Below, in pieces: positions 8,312 to 20,334 of a stretch of 64,000 bases of DNA. Where the stretch lies: contig CAWIQE010000035.1 of the NCBI GenBank assembly GCA_963838155.1, forward strand, positions 1 to 64,000, read 5' to 3'. The notes under the pieces were generated by a model. It was not told the origin of the DNA, made no database searches, and saw only the letters and a program-made list of their open reading frames with translations. How positions within the stretch are numbered: the stretch's first letter is position 1; each line of letters starts with the position of its first letter. This DNA comes from Pararhizobium_B sp963838155. GTDB lineage: Bacteria > Pseudomonadota > Alphaproteobacteria > Rhizobiales > Rhizobiaceae. Position numbers and translations under genes: made by a program.

Positions 8312-9076
8312 ATGACTGTCGACATGCATGGGCCCATCGCCGAAACGGGGCGAGCGGGACATATCGAGGACATGCACTTGCCGGGCGGTGACTTCGGCGA
8401 GGCCGGCCAGGCTTTCAAGGACTTCTTCCCGAGGCTCGGCGCCATGCGCCGCCTGCTCGGAGCGGCGGGCGCCGCCATATTCTCCTGTCCCGCCCTCGGC
8501 GGGGCGGTCGGCGGGCAGATGTCGCTCGTCTTCCACGACGAGAACTTCGGCTCGTGCGGGATCCGGCCCGGCTCCGCAAACGGCAGGCTGCTCCTGGCGC
8601 ACTGCGAGCGCTCGGTGCATCCCGCCTCTTGGAGCGCCGGCCGGCCCGCCGGCCCGAAATTCGCCGGCAGGCACGAGACGGTCGCCCGGCTGGACCTGCC
8701 GGAGGCGGCCGCCGCCGGCCTGGCGCTGCCGGTGCGCCTCGGCGGCATCGGCAACGGCGTGATCGTCTTCGAGGACGCCAACGTCGACCTCGGGCTCGGC
8801 AACGTCTTTGCCGTCCACCGCATGGCCTACCGGCTGATGGGCGACATCTTCAGGGTGGAGATCCGGCGCTCCACCCCGAAGCAGACCTTGAGCGAGCGGG
8901 AGCTCGAATGCCTGCAATGGGCCGGCGACGGCTGCAAGAGCGAGGCGATCGCCGAGCAGCTCGGCCTGTCCGTGCACACCGTCAACGCCTATCTCGGCTC
9001 GGCTACCGCCAAGCTCGATTCCGTCAACCGGATCCAGGCGATCGCCAAGGCCATCCGGCTCGGGCTCATCGCCTGA
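8312..9076 (+). CDS. visR: LuxR-family motility regulator VisR
   Basis: A 254-residue partner of VisN. The HTH at the C-terminus (LSERELECLQWAGDGCKSEAIAEQLGLSVHTVNAYLGSATAKL...IQAIAKAIRLGLI) matches the VisR pattern. The N-terminal about 180 residues resemble the ligand-binding region of LuxR proteins only distantly. A purine-rich GAAGGAAAGGGGACAGGGGA precedes the ATG, a strong translation signal, and the short gap after visN supports cotranscription. Together with the quorum-sensing genes upstream, three LuxR-family regulators lie within 4 kb. Confidence 0.83.
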   Translation: MTVDMHGPIAETGRAGHIEDMHLPGGDFGEAGQAFKDFFPRLGAMRRLLGAAGAAIFSCPALGGAVGGQMSLVFHDENFGSCGIRPGSANGRLLLAHCERSVHPASWSAGRPAGPKFAGRHETVARLDLPEAAAAGLALPVRLGGIGNGVIVFEDANVDLGLGNVFAVHRMAYRLMGDIFRVEIRRSTPKQTLSERELECLQWAGDGCKSEAIAEQLGLSVHTVNAYLGSATAKLDSVNRIQAIAKAIRLGLIA

Positions 9077-9123
9077 CGGGAAAATCGGCCCGGGCGTCCC
9101 GGCGGCGCCGGTCGGACCTTGCG

Positions 9124-9154
9124 AAAAAAAACGCCGTTCCGACAAGGAACGGCG
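9124..9154 (-). terminator. Intrinsic terminator oriented for the minus strand
   Basis: Perfect stem CGCCGTTCC / GGAACGGCG (9132-9140, 9146-9154) with a 5-base loop, flanked at its left by eight A residues. The T-tract therefore follows the hairpin only on the minus strand, although visR and folD both read on the plus strand. It may stop antisense transcription into visR, or work imperfectly in both directions. Confidence 0.6.
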
Positions 9155-9241
9155 CAGTCGGACAACCTTCCGGCCCCCGGTTGATTCCATTCCGGTATCG
9201 GACTTTCCTATCCGAAACGAACCATCAGGGAGAACGAGGCC

Positions 9242-10141
9242 GTGGCGACAATCATCGACGGAAGAGCGGCGGCTGCCGGGGTCATCGAGAAGGTCGAGGC
9301 GGCGACCGCACGCCTTGCCGAGGCGACCGGCGTCAAGCCGGGCCTCGCCGTCGTCATCGTCGGGGACGATCCCGCGAGCCATGTCTACGTGGCCTCCAAG
9401 GGCAAGAAGGCCCGCGAATGCGGCTTCAACTCCGTCCAGCACACGCTTCCCGCCGAGACCGAAGAGGGCGACCTCCTCCGCCTCGTCGGCGAGCTGAACG
9501 AGGATCCCTCGATCCACGGAATCCTCGTCCAGCTGCCGCTTCCCAAGCACCTCGATTCCGAACGGGTCATCCAGTCGATCCGCCCCGAGAAGGACGTCGA
9601 CGGCCTGCATGTCGTCAATGCCGGCAAGCTGCTGACGGGCGACCTGGACGGCGGGCTCGTCTCCTGCACGCCGGCCGGCGCGATGGTGCTGGTTCGCTCC
9701 GTCGCCGGCGAGGATCTCTCTGGCCTCAACGCCGTGGTGATCGGGCGCTCGAACCTCTTCGGCAAGCCGATGGCGCAGCTGCTCCTGGCCGCCAACGCCA
9801 CCGTGACGACCGCCCATTCGCGCACCCGCGACCTGCCGGCGGTCTGCCGCACGGCCGACATTCTCGTCGCCGCCGTCGGGCGCGCCGAGATGGTCCGCGC
9901 CGACTGGGTGAAGCCCGGCGCCACGGTGATCGACGTCGGCATCAACCGCATTGCCGCGCCCGAGCGGGGGGAGGGGAAGACCCGGCTCGTCGGCGACGTC
10001 GCCTTCGAGGAATGCAGCCGGACGGCGGGTGCGATCACCCCGGTGCCGGGAGGCGTCGGGCCGATGACCATCGCCATGCTGATGGCCAACACCGTTATCG
10101 CCGCCAGCCGCCAGGCCGGCTGCCCGCCCCCGAAGTTCTGA
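9242..10141 (+). CDS. folD: Bifunctional methylenetetrahydrofolate dehydrogenase/cyclohydrolase FolD
   Basis: A 299-residue cytoplasmic enzyme that interconverts 5,10-methylene-THF, 5,10-methenyl-THF and 10-formyl-THF using NADP, feeding purine and formyl-Met synthesis. Family motifs are complete: VGDDPASHVYVASKGKKARECG with the catalytic Lys, the VQLPLPKHL segment, PEKDVDGLHVVNAGKL, the nucleotide-binding VIGRSNLFGKP and the C-terminal TPVPGGVGPMT. The start is GTG with GGGAGAACGAGG just upstream. It stands alone between visR and the agl operon; no ZTP-type (pfl) riboswitch signature is evident in its leader. Confidence 0.95.
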   Translation: MATIIDGRAAAAGVIEKVEAATARLAEATGVKPGLAVVIVGDDPASHVYVASKGKKARECGFNSVQHTLPAETEEGDLLRLVGELNEDPSIHGILVQLPLPKHLDSERVIQSIRPEKDVDGLHVVNAGKLLTGDLDGGLVSCTPAGAMVLVRSVAGEDLSGLNAVVIGRSNLFGKPMAQLLLAANATVTTAHSRTRDLPAVCRTADILVAAVGRAEMVRADWVKPGATVIDVGINRIAAPERGEGKTRLVGDVAFEECSRTAGAITPVPGGVGPMTIAMLMANTVIAASRQAGCPPPKF

Positions 10142-10356
10142 TTGGCGGCCGGCAGGCCGCTCGCACCCTCCCGGCGTCGCGCCGATCGGACGTTCGGGCC
10201 CCAAGGCTTGACTCCGTCTCCTCTCGATAGGAGCATCGGCCGGAGCCGAGCCGCGTCGAGCGACGTGGCCGTCGACAGCCGAAGCCGTCTCCGTCGAATG
10301 CCGGGCGGCTCGACATCAAAAAGGCCCGCCAGGGCCTTCGGGAGGAGAACGACAAG

Positions 10357-11724
10357 ATGCTGAGGACATTGTTCGCCGGTGCGGCAGCGGCTGCGCTTCT
10401 GACGGCTTACGCCCATGCGGCCGACCTGAAATTCCAGCCGGACCAGGATTCGAAGTTCCACTGGAAGAGCTATCACGATTTTGCCGACAAGAACGACCTG
10501 AAGGGACAGAAGCTGACGATCTTCGGGCCTTGGCGCGGCCAGGACCAGGACCTCTTCCTGTCGGTCGTCGCCTATTTCGAGAAGGCGACCGGCGCCAAGG
10601 TGGACTATTCCTCCTCGGAGAACTACGAGCAGCAGATCGTCATCGACACGCAGGCCGGCAGCCCGCCGAACATCGCCATCCTGCCGCAGCCGGGCCTCAT
10701 CGCCGACCTCGCCTCCAAGGGCCTGCTGACCCCGCTCGGCAAGGACATGGAGGACTTCGTCCGCACCAACTACGCCGCCGGCGATTCCTGGGTCGGGTTC
10801 GGCAAGTACCCGGGCAAGGACGGGAAGGAGCATTTCTACGCCTTTCCCTACAAGGCCGACCTGAAGTCGCTCGTCTGGTACGTGCCGCAGAACTTCCAGG
10901 ACGCGGGCTACAAGGTCCCGAAGACCATGGAGGAGCTGAAGGCCCTGACCAAGCAGATCGTCGACGACGGCGGCACGCCCTGGTGCATCGGCCTCGGCTC
11001 GGGCGACGCGACGGGCTGGCCGGCGACCGACTGGGTCGAGGACATCCTCCTGCGCCAGCAGCCGCCCGAAGTCTACGACAAGTGGACGACGAACGAGATC
11101 AAGTTCACCGATCCGCGCATCGTCAGCGCGATCGAGGAGTTCGGCTGGTTCGCCAAGAACCCGAAATTCGTCGCCGGCGGGCCCCAGGCGGTCGCCACGA
11201 CCGATTTCCGGGACGCGCCCAACGGGCTCTTCTCGGTGCCGCCGAAGTGCTTCATGCACAAGCAGGCCCAGTTCATCGCCGACTTCTTCCCCAAGAACGT
11301 CAAGCTGGGACAGGACGTGAAGTTCTTCTATTTCCCGCCCTATGCCGACAAGAAGGATCTCGGCCGCCCGGTCGAGGGTGCCGGCACGCTGGCGATGATC
11401 ACCAAGGACAGCCCGGCCGCCAAGGCCTTCATCCAGTTCCTCGCAACGCCGATCGCCCATGAGATCTGGATGGCGCAGACCGGCTTCCTCACCCCCTTCA
11501 AGCAGGTCGACACCGACGTCTACCGCAGCGATCTCCAGAAGCAGGAGGACGAGATCCTTCTCAACGCCACCACCTATCGCTTCGACGGCTCGGACCTGAT
11601 GCCCGGCAAGATCGGCGCCGGTGCGTTCTGGAAGGCCATGGTCAATTTCGTCGGCGGGGAATCGGCCAAAGGCGCGGCGGAGGAGGTCCAGAAGGCCTGG
11701 AACGTCCTCGACAACAAGAACTAG
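10357..11724 (+). CDS. aglE: Alpha-glucoside ABC transporter periplasmic binding protein AglE
   Basis: A 455-residue solute-binding protein with signal peptide (MLRTLFAGAAAAALLTAYAHA). The mature protein has the fold of family 1 sugar-binding proteins (LTIFGPWRGQDQDLFLSVVAYFEKATGAKV, GSPPNIAILPQPGLIADLASKGLL). In Sinorhizobium meliloti the aglEFGAK operon imports sucrose, maltose and trehalose. A GGGAGGAGAACGACAAG leader precedes the ATG. It opens the operon aglE-F-G-A-K. The LacI-type AglR regulator usually found upstream in rhizobia is not visible; folD is there instead, with 215 bp between that probably contain the promoter. Confidence 0.92.
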   Translation: MLRTLFAGAAAAALLTAYAHAADLKFQPDQDSKFHWKSYHDFADKNDLKGQKLTIFGPWRGQDQDLFLSVVAYFEKATGAKVDYSSSENYEQQIVIDTQAGSPPNIAILPQPGLIADLASKGLLTPLGKDMEDFVRTNYAAGDSWVGFGKYPGKDGKEHFYAFPYKADLKSLVWYVPQNFQDAGYKVPKTMEELKALTKQIVDDGGTPWCIGLGSGDATGWPATDWVEDILLRQQPPEVYDKWTTNEIKFTDPRIVSAIEEFGWFAKNPKFVAGGPQAVATTDFRDAPNGLFSVPPKCFMHKQAQFIADFFPKNVKLGQDVKFFYFPPYADKKDLGRPVEGAGTLAMITKDSPAAKAFIQFLATPIAHEIWMAQTGFLTPFKQVDTDVYRSDLQKQEDEILLNATTYRFDGSDLMPGKIGAGAFWKAMVNFVGGESAKGAAEEVQKAWNVLDNKN

Positions 11725-11772
11725 AGCGCTTCCAGGAAAAGTGGAAACCGGTTTTCCGTCCGGAAGCGCGTA
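11725..11772 (+). repeat. Dispersed palindromic repeat, single copy
   Basis: Starts one base after the aglE stop. Outer arms GCGCTTCC/GGAAGCGC (11726-11733, 11762-11769) and inner GGAAAA/TTTTCC surround an AACCGGTT core. The same sequence, in the opposite orientation, recurs in tandem near 44.1-44.3 and 56.4-56.5 kb. As a hairpin right after the binding-protein gene it may also stabilise the upstream mRNA. Confidence 0.75.
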
Positions 11773-11785
11773 GAAACAATGAGGT

Positions 11786-11824
11786 AGAGCGCGTCCGCGA
11801 TTCCGTGAAGCGCGGACACGCTCT
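11786..11824 (+). repeat. Second stem-loop in the aglE-aglF gap
   Basis: Arms AGAGCGCGTCCGCG (11786-11799) and CGCGGACACGCTCT (11811-11824) pair with one mismatch around an 11-base loop. With the repeat just upstream it makes a double-hairpin spacer between the binding-protein gene and the permease genes, a position where hairpins commonly lower downstream expression relative to the binding protein. No T-tract follows. Confidence 0.6.
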
Positions 11825-11957
11825 AGGCGCTCCGCGAGCGCCTTGAAGATCGGTCCGGACCGCAATTCCGCGGTCCGGACGGGGAGTGGCCGGAATTGGG
11901 TCCGTACGGGCGGAGCCGGAGGGGCCTCCATCCGGTCGTCCGGAGAGGGGACGGATC

Positions 11958-12968
11958 ATGCAGCATCTCGTAACGGCGGTTCTCACCGTCCTGATCGGAG
12001 TGGGCGGCGCCATCGCCTATTTCTACGCGACCAACATCGCGCTCGATCGCGCCTTTCCCTACAAGGGCCTCGACGGCCCGACGGCCTCGCGCAACCTCCA
12101 GAAGGCGAACCGGATCAGGCCGTGGCTCTTCATGCTGCCGGCGATGCTCATCCTGGCCGTCTATCTCGTCTATCCGGTCATCGATTCCATCTGGCTCAGC
12201 TTCCACGGCAAGGCGGGAGAGAGGTTCGTCGGCCTCTTCAACTACCGCTGGCTGGTGCGCGATCCCGAATTTCGCGAATCGCTTCTCAACAACTTCCTCT
12301 GGCTCCTGATCGTCCCGGCCCTGTCCACCTTCTTCGGCCTGATCGTGGCGGCGCTCGCCGATCGCATCTGGTGGGGAAACATCGCCAAGTCCCTGGTCTT
12401 CATGCCGATGGCGATCTCCTTCGTCGGCGCGTCGGTGATCTGGAAGTTCATCTACGATTTCCGTCCCGCGGGCTCCCACCAGATCGGCCTGCTCAACGCT
12501 GTCGTCGTCGCCCTCGGCGGCCAGCCGCACGCCTGGATGACGGTGCCGTTCTGGAACAACATCTTCCTGATGATCATCCTGGTCTGGATCCAGACCGGCT
12601 TCGCCATGGTGATCCTCTCGGCCGCGCTCCGCTCCATCCCGGACGAGACCATCGAGGCCGCGGTGATCGACGGGGCCAGCGGCCTGCAGATCTTCTTCAA
12701 GATCATGGTGCCGCAGATCTGGGGCACCATCGCCGTCGTGTGGACGACGATCACCATCCTCGTCCTCAAGGTGTTCGACATCGTGCTGGCCATGACCAAC
12801 GGCCAGTGGAACACCCAGGTGCTCGCCAACCTCATGTTCGAATGGATGTTCCGCGGCGGCGGCGACTTCGGGCGCGGGGCCACCATCGCCCTCGTCATCA
12901 TGGTCCTCGTCGTCCCGATCATGATCTGGAACATTCGCAACGCCAGCAAAGAGATGGAGGGTCGCTGA
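11958..12968 (+). CDS. aglF: Alpha-glucoside ABC transporter permease AglF
   Basis: A 336-residue inner-membrane permease. Hydrophobic segments are visible from residue 5 onward (HLVTAVLTVLIGVGGAIAYF), with further helices around RPWLFMLPAMLILAVYLVYPV and the later core. The EAA loop that docks the ATPase is EAAVIDGASGLQIFFKIMVP. The ATG at 11958 has GGAGAGGGGACGGATC upstream; the in-frame 11886 start adds implausible residues. It ends 1 bp before aglG and works with it as a heterodimeric channel. Confidence 0.92.
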   Translation: MQHLVTAVLTVLIGVGGAIAYFYATNIALDRAFPYKGLDGPTASRNLQKANRIRPWLFMLPAMLILAVYLVYPVIDSIWLSFHGKAGERFVGLFNYRWLVRDPEFRESLLNNFLWLLIVPALSTFFGLIVAALADRIWWGNIAKSLVFMPMAISFVGASVIWKFIYDFRPAGSHQIGLLNAVVVALGGQPHAWMTVPFWNNIFLMIILVWIQTGFAMVILSAALRSIPDETIEAAVIDGASGLQIFFKIMVPQIWGTIAVVWTTITILVLKVFDIVLAMTNGQWNTQVLANLMFEWMFRGGGDFGRGATIALVIMVLVVPIMIWNIRNASKEMEGR

Positions 12969-12969
12969 G

Positions 12970-14127
12970 ATGGCAACGATGTCCTCGCGCAGCTCGCCGC
13001 TGACCTTCGCCGTACACCTGTCGGTCCTCCTCCTCGTCGTGATCTGGACCATCCCGACCTTCGGGCTGTTCATCTCCTCGATCCGGGACAAGGACCAGAT
13101 CGCCGTGTCTGGCTGGTGGACGGCGCTGTCCTCCTCCTCGCACAACGAGACCTTCCGCACCCCCGCCCTCGGCAAGGCGACGGAGAAGGACGGGAAATAC
13201 GTCCTTTCCGGCAACGTCTTCGGCGACGGGTCGGGAACCATCTCGAACTTCGGCGACTCCATCATGAAGCCGAGGGCCTACAAGCCTGGCGAAACCGCGA
13301 AGTTCAGGGGCGACGCCGGCAGCCTGACGGTCGCCAAGGACGGCCGATACGAGCTCGTCCTCAACCAGAAGCCCGAGGCCGACGCCGGCAATGCCAGGAT
13401 CTTCTATTCGTCCGTGGTGCCGCCGAAATTCACCCTGGCGAACTACAGGGAGGTCCTGACGGCCGAGGGCATCGGACAGTCCTTCCTCAACTCCCTGACG
13501 GTCGCGGTTCCCGCCACCATCATCCCCATCCTCATCGCGGCCTATGCGGCCTACGCGCTCGCCTGGATGCGCTTCCCGGGCCGCACGCTGCTCATCGCCA
13601 TCGTCGTCGGGCTGCTGGTCGTCCCGCTCCAGATGTCGCTGATCCCGCTCCTGAAGCTCTACAACGACATCGGCCAGGCGCTCGGCGTGCCGGCGCAGAC
13701 CTATGTCGGCGTCTGGCTCGCCCACACCGGGTTCGGCCTGCCGCTGGCGATCTACCTCCTGCGCAACTACATCGCCGGCTTGCCGCGGGAGATCATGGAA
13801 TCGGCGCGCGTCGACGGTGCGAGCGACTTCGACATCTTCATGAAGATCATTCTCCCGCTGTCGTTCCCGGCGCTGGCGTCCTTCGCCATCTTCCAGTTCC
13901 TGTGGACCTGGAACGACCTGCTCGTCGCCCTTGTCTTCCTCGGGACGGGCAACGACAAGCTGGTGCTGACGGCCCGCCTCGTCAATCTTCTCGGTTCTCG
14001 CGGGAACAACTGGGAAATCCTGACCGCGTCGGCCTTCATCACCATCATCGTCCCGCTGATCGTCTTCTTCTCGCTTCAGCGGTTCCTGGTGCGCGGCCTC
14101 CTGGCCGGCTCGGTGAAAGGAGGCTGA
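12970..14127 (+). CDS. aglG: Alpha-glucoside ABC transporter permease AglG
   Basis: A 385-residue permease, longer than usual MalG-type partners (about 280). The extra length is a soluble insertion of roughly 110 residues between the first helix (about 15-38) and the rest of the membrane domain, including a beta-rich stretch (GNVFGDGSGTISNFGDS, SLTVAKDGRYELVLNQ) likely exposed to the periplasm. The EAA loop is ESARVDGASDFDIFMKIILP. It starts 1 bp after the aglF stop, so translation is probably coupled. The insertion is a recognised trait of AglG-type permeases as I recall the family. Confidence 0.92.
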   Translation: MATMSSRSSPLTFAVHLSVLLLVVIWTIPTFGLFISSIRDKDQIAVSGWWTALSSSSHNETFRTPALGKATEKDGKYVLSGNVFGDGSGTISNFGDSIMKPRAYKPGETAKFRGDAGSLTVAKDGRYELVLNQKPEADAGNARIFYSSVVPPKFTLANYREVLTAEGIGQSFLNSLTVAVPATIIPILIAAYAAYALAWMRFPGRTLLIAIVVGLLVVPLQMSLIPLLKLYNDIGQALGVPAQTYVGVWLAHTGFGLPLAIYLLRNYIAGLPREIMESARVDGASDFDIFMKIILPLSFPALASFAIFQFLWTWNDLLVALVFLGTGNDKLVLTARLVNLLGSRGNNWEILTASAFITIIVPLIVFFSLQRFLVRGLLAGSVKGG

Positions 14128-14133
14128 TCGCTC

Positions 14134-15813
<1,680 letters not shown>

Positions 15814-15845
15814 CAGGGAACGGCTGCGAAAAAGGGAGGATCTTC

Positions 15846-16940
<1,095 letters not shown>

Positions 16941-17074
16941 GCCGCGGGGCTCGGCCCCCGGTGGGGCCCGCCGATCACGGCCCCTTCAAGTCGATGTGAT
17001 CGGCCGCCGGTAAACCGCATCTCCACAGCCTCCGTAGTGCTGGAGGTAATCAATCGAACACCAGTGGAGGTGAC

Positions 17075-17641
17075 ATGTTTAAGAAGCTACTCAAGACTGC
17101 GTCGGTTTCGGCCGCGATCGCACTCGCAGCGACGATGACCCTGGCCCCGGTGACCGCCAGCGCCAATCCCATGGTCGGCGGCGCGGCGATGTACGCCAAC
17201 AAGAACATCGTTCAGAACGCGGTGAATTCGCCCATCCACAAGACGCTGGTCGCAGCCGTCAAGCAGGCCGGCCTGGTGAAGACGCTCGAAGGTGCCGGGC
17301 CGTTCACCGTCTTCGCGCCGACCGACGAGGCATTCGGCGAGCTGCCGAAGGGCACCGTTTCCTCGCTCATGAAGCCGGCTAACAAGAAGAAGCTCGTCAG
17401 CGTCCTGACCTATCACGTCGTCCCCGGCAAGCATTCCGGCGCCGAGCTGCTGATGGAAGCCAAGAAGCATGGCGGCAAGTACATGCTGAAGACCGTCAAC
17501 GGCGAGACGCTGACCGTCGTGCCCTACGGCAAGGGCATCGCCGTCAAGGACAAGCATGGCGATACGGCAGTCGTGACGACGGCCGACGTCAACCAGTCGA
17601 ACGGCGTCATCCACGTGGTGAACCACGTCCTGCTGCCGTAA
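17075..17641 (+). CDS. Secreted or periplasmic fasciclin (FAS1) domain protein
   Basis: A 188-residue protein with signal peptide (MFKKLLKTASVSAAIALAATM..., cleavage near TASA) and a single FAS1 domain filling the rest. FAS1 boxes are clear: H1 GPFTVFAPTDEAFGELPKGTV and H2 TADVNQSNGVIHVVNHVLLP. Rhizobial homologues such as Nex18 of S. meliloti are exported and linked with surface or symbiotic interactions, but the role here is unknown. AGTGGAGGTGAC gives a strong ribosome binding site. It has its own terminator and is transcribed alone, between the agl operon and convergent edd. Confidence 0.88.
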   Translation: MFKKLLKTASVSAAIALAATMTLAPVTASANPMVGGAAMYANKNIVQNAVNSPIHKTLVAAVKQAGLVKTLEGAGPFTVFAPTDEAFGELPKGTVSSLMKPANKKKLVSVLTYHVVPGKHSGAELLMEAKKHGGKYMLKTVNGETLTVVPYGKGIAVKDKHGDTAVVTTADVNQSNGVIHVVNHVLLP

Positions 17642-17670
17642 GACTCGAATTTCCCGCAGCCCCAAGAAAG

Positions 17671-17700
17671 ACGCGGACCGGAAACGGCCCGCGTTTTTTT
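17671..17700 (+). terminator. Rho-independent terminator of the fasciclin gene
   Basis: Arms ACGCGGACCG and CGGCCCGCGT pair with one A-C mismatch around a GAAA loop, followed directly by seven T residues. It also separates this gene from convergent edd, whose stop is at 17748. Confidence 0.85.
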
Positions 17701-17747
17701 ATGTCCGGTGCGCGGCGGGTTTCCCCTCCAGCGTCCCGGGGGCACGC

Positions 17748-19565
<1,818 letters not shown>

Positions 19566-19620
19566 GATCGTTCCGTCCTGTCGATTTCGGCAAGGTCGAG
19601 TTTTGCGGGGATCGGCCCGC

Positions 19621-20334
19621 TCAGGGAGCCCAGTAGACCGCGAGCGGCGCCGGCACCCGGTCGAGCACCGCGCGAATGGGCATGTCCAGTTCCGAACCGG
19701 GACCCCGGGCCGCCTCGAGCCTTTCCATTTTCGTCTGCCCTTCGATGTGCAGGGCGATGAGCCTGCTCGGCAGCAGTGCCGGCAGCGTGAGCGTCAGCCG
19801 CGGCTCCGAGGCGTCCGACGCCTCCATGGAGACGACGGAGCGCGCGCCTTGCCCTTCCAGGGCCTCGGCCAGGTTGTTGCCGCCCGGGAAGAAGGACGCC
19901 GTGTGCCCGTCTCCCCCCATGCCGAGGACGACGACGTCGAACGGCAAGTGGAGCGTGTCGATCTTCCCCGCCGCGAGGGCCGCGGCCGCGTCGACGTCGG
20001 CGACGTGCTGGTAGAGCGGAACGAAGCGCGCGTCGGCCGCGCCGCCCTTCAGCAGGTGCTCGGCGACGAGCCGCTGGTTGGACCGGTCGCTGTCGGGCGG
20101 AACGAACCGCTCGTCGACCAGCGTGATGGTCACCTTCCGCCAGGGCAGGGCGGCGCCGGACAGCACCTCGAAGAAACGCTTCGGCGTCGAGCCGCCCGAC
20201 ACGGCGATCGTCGCCTCGCCGCGCTCGGCGATGCCGGCGGAAATCTGCTCGGCCACGTCCCCGGCCAGCCCGGCCGCCACCCTCTCGCGGTCGGCGAAGC
20301 GGTGGAGGTCGATCGCTCTGAGGTCATTTTGCAT
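19621..20334 (-). CDS. pgl: 6-phosphogluconolactonase Pgl
   Basis: A 237-residue cytoplasmic enzyme of the DevB/SOL type that hydrolyses 6-phosphogluconolactone to 6-phosphogluconate. Typical motifs: ATIAVSGGSTPKRFFEVL, VTITLVDERFVPP, SDRSNQRLVAEHLL and the MGGDGHTASFFPG phosphate-binding loop. ATG 20334 (MQNDLRAI) is preferred over the upstream frame start at 20355. It overlaps the end of zwf by 11 bp, indicating translational coupling. Confidence 0.94.
   Translation of the reverse strand: MQNDLRAIDLHRFADRERVAAGLAGDVAEQISAGIAERGEATIAVSGGSTPKRFFEVLSGAALPWRKVTITLVDERFVPPDSDRSNQRLVAEHLLKGGAADARFVPLYQHVADVDAAAALAAGKIDTLHLPFDVVVLGMGGDGHTASFFPGGNNLAEALEGQGARSVVSMEASDASEPRLTLTLPALLPSRLIALHIEGQTKMERLEAARGPGSELDMPIRAVLDRVPAPLAVYWAP

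Noticed and set aside
9160..9241. ZTP (pfl) riboswitch before folD
   Set aside because: folD is a known target of this class, but I could not find the conserved pseudoknot and CCGCCUGGGC-like core in the leader.
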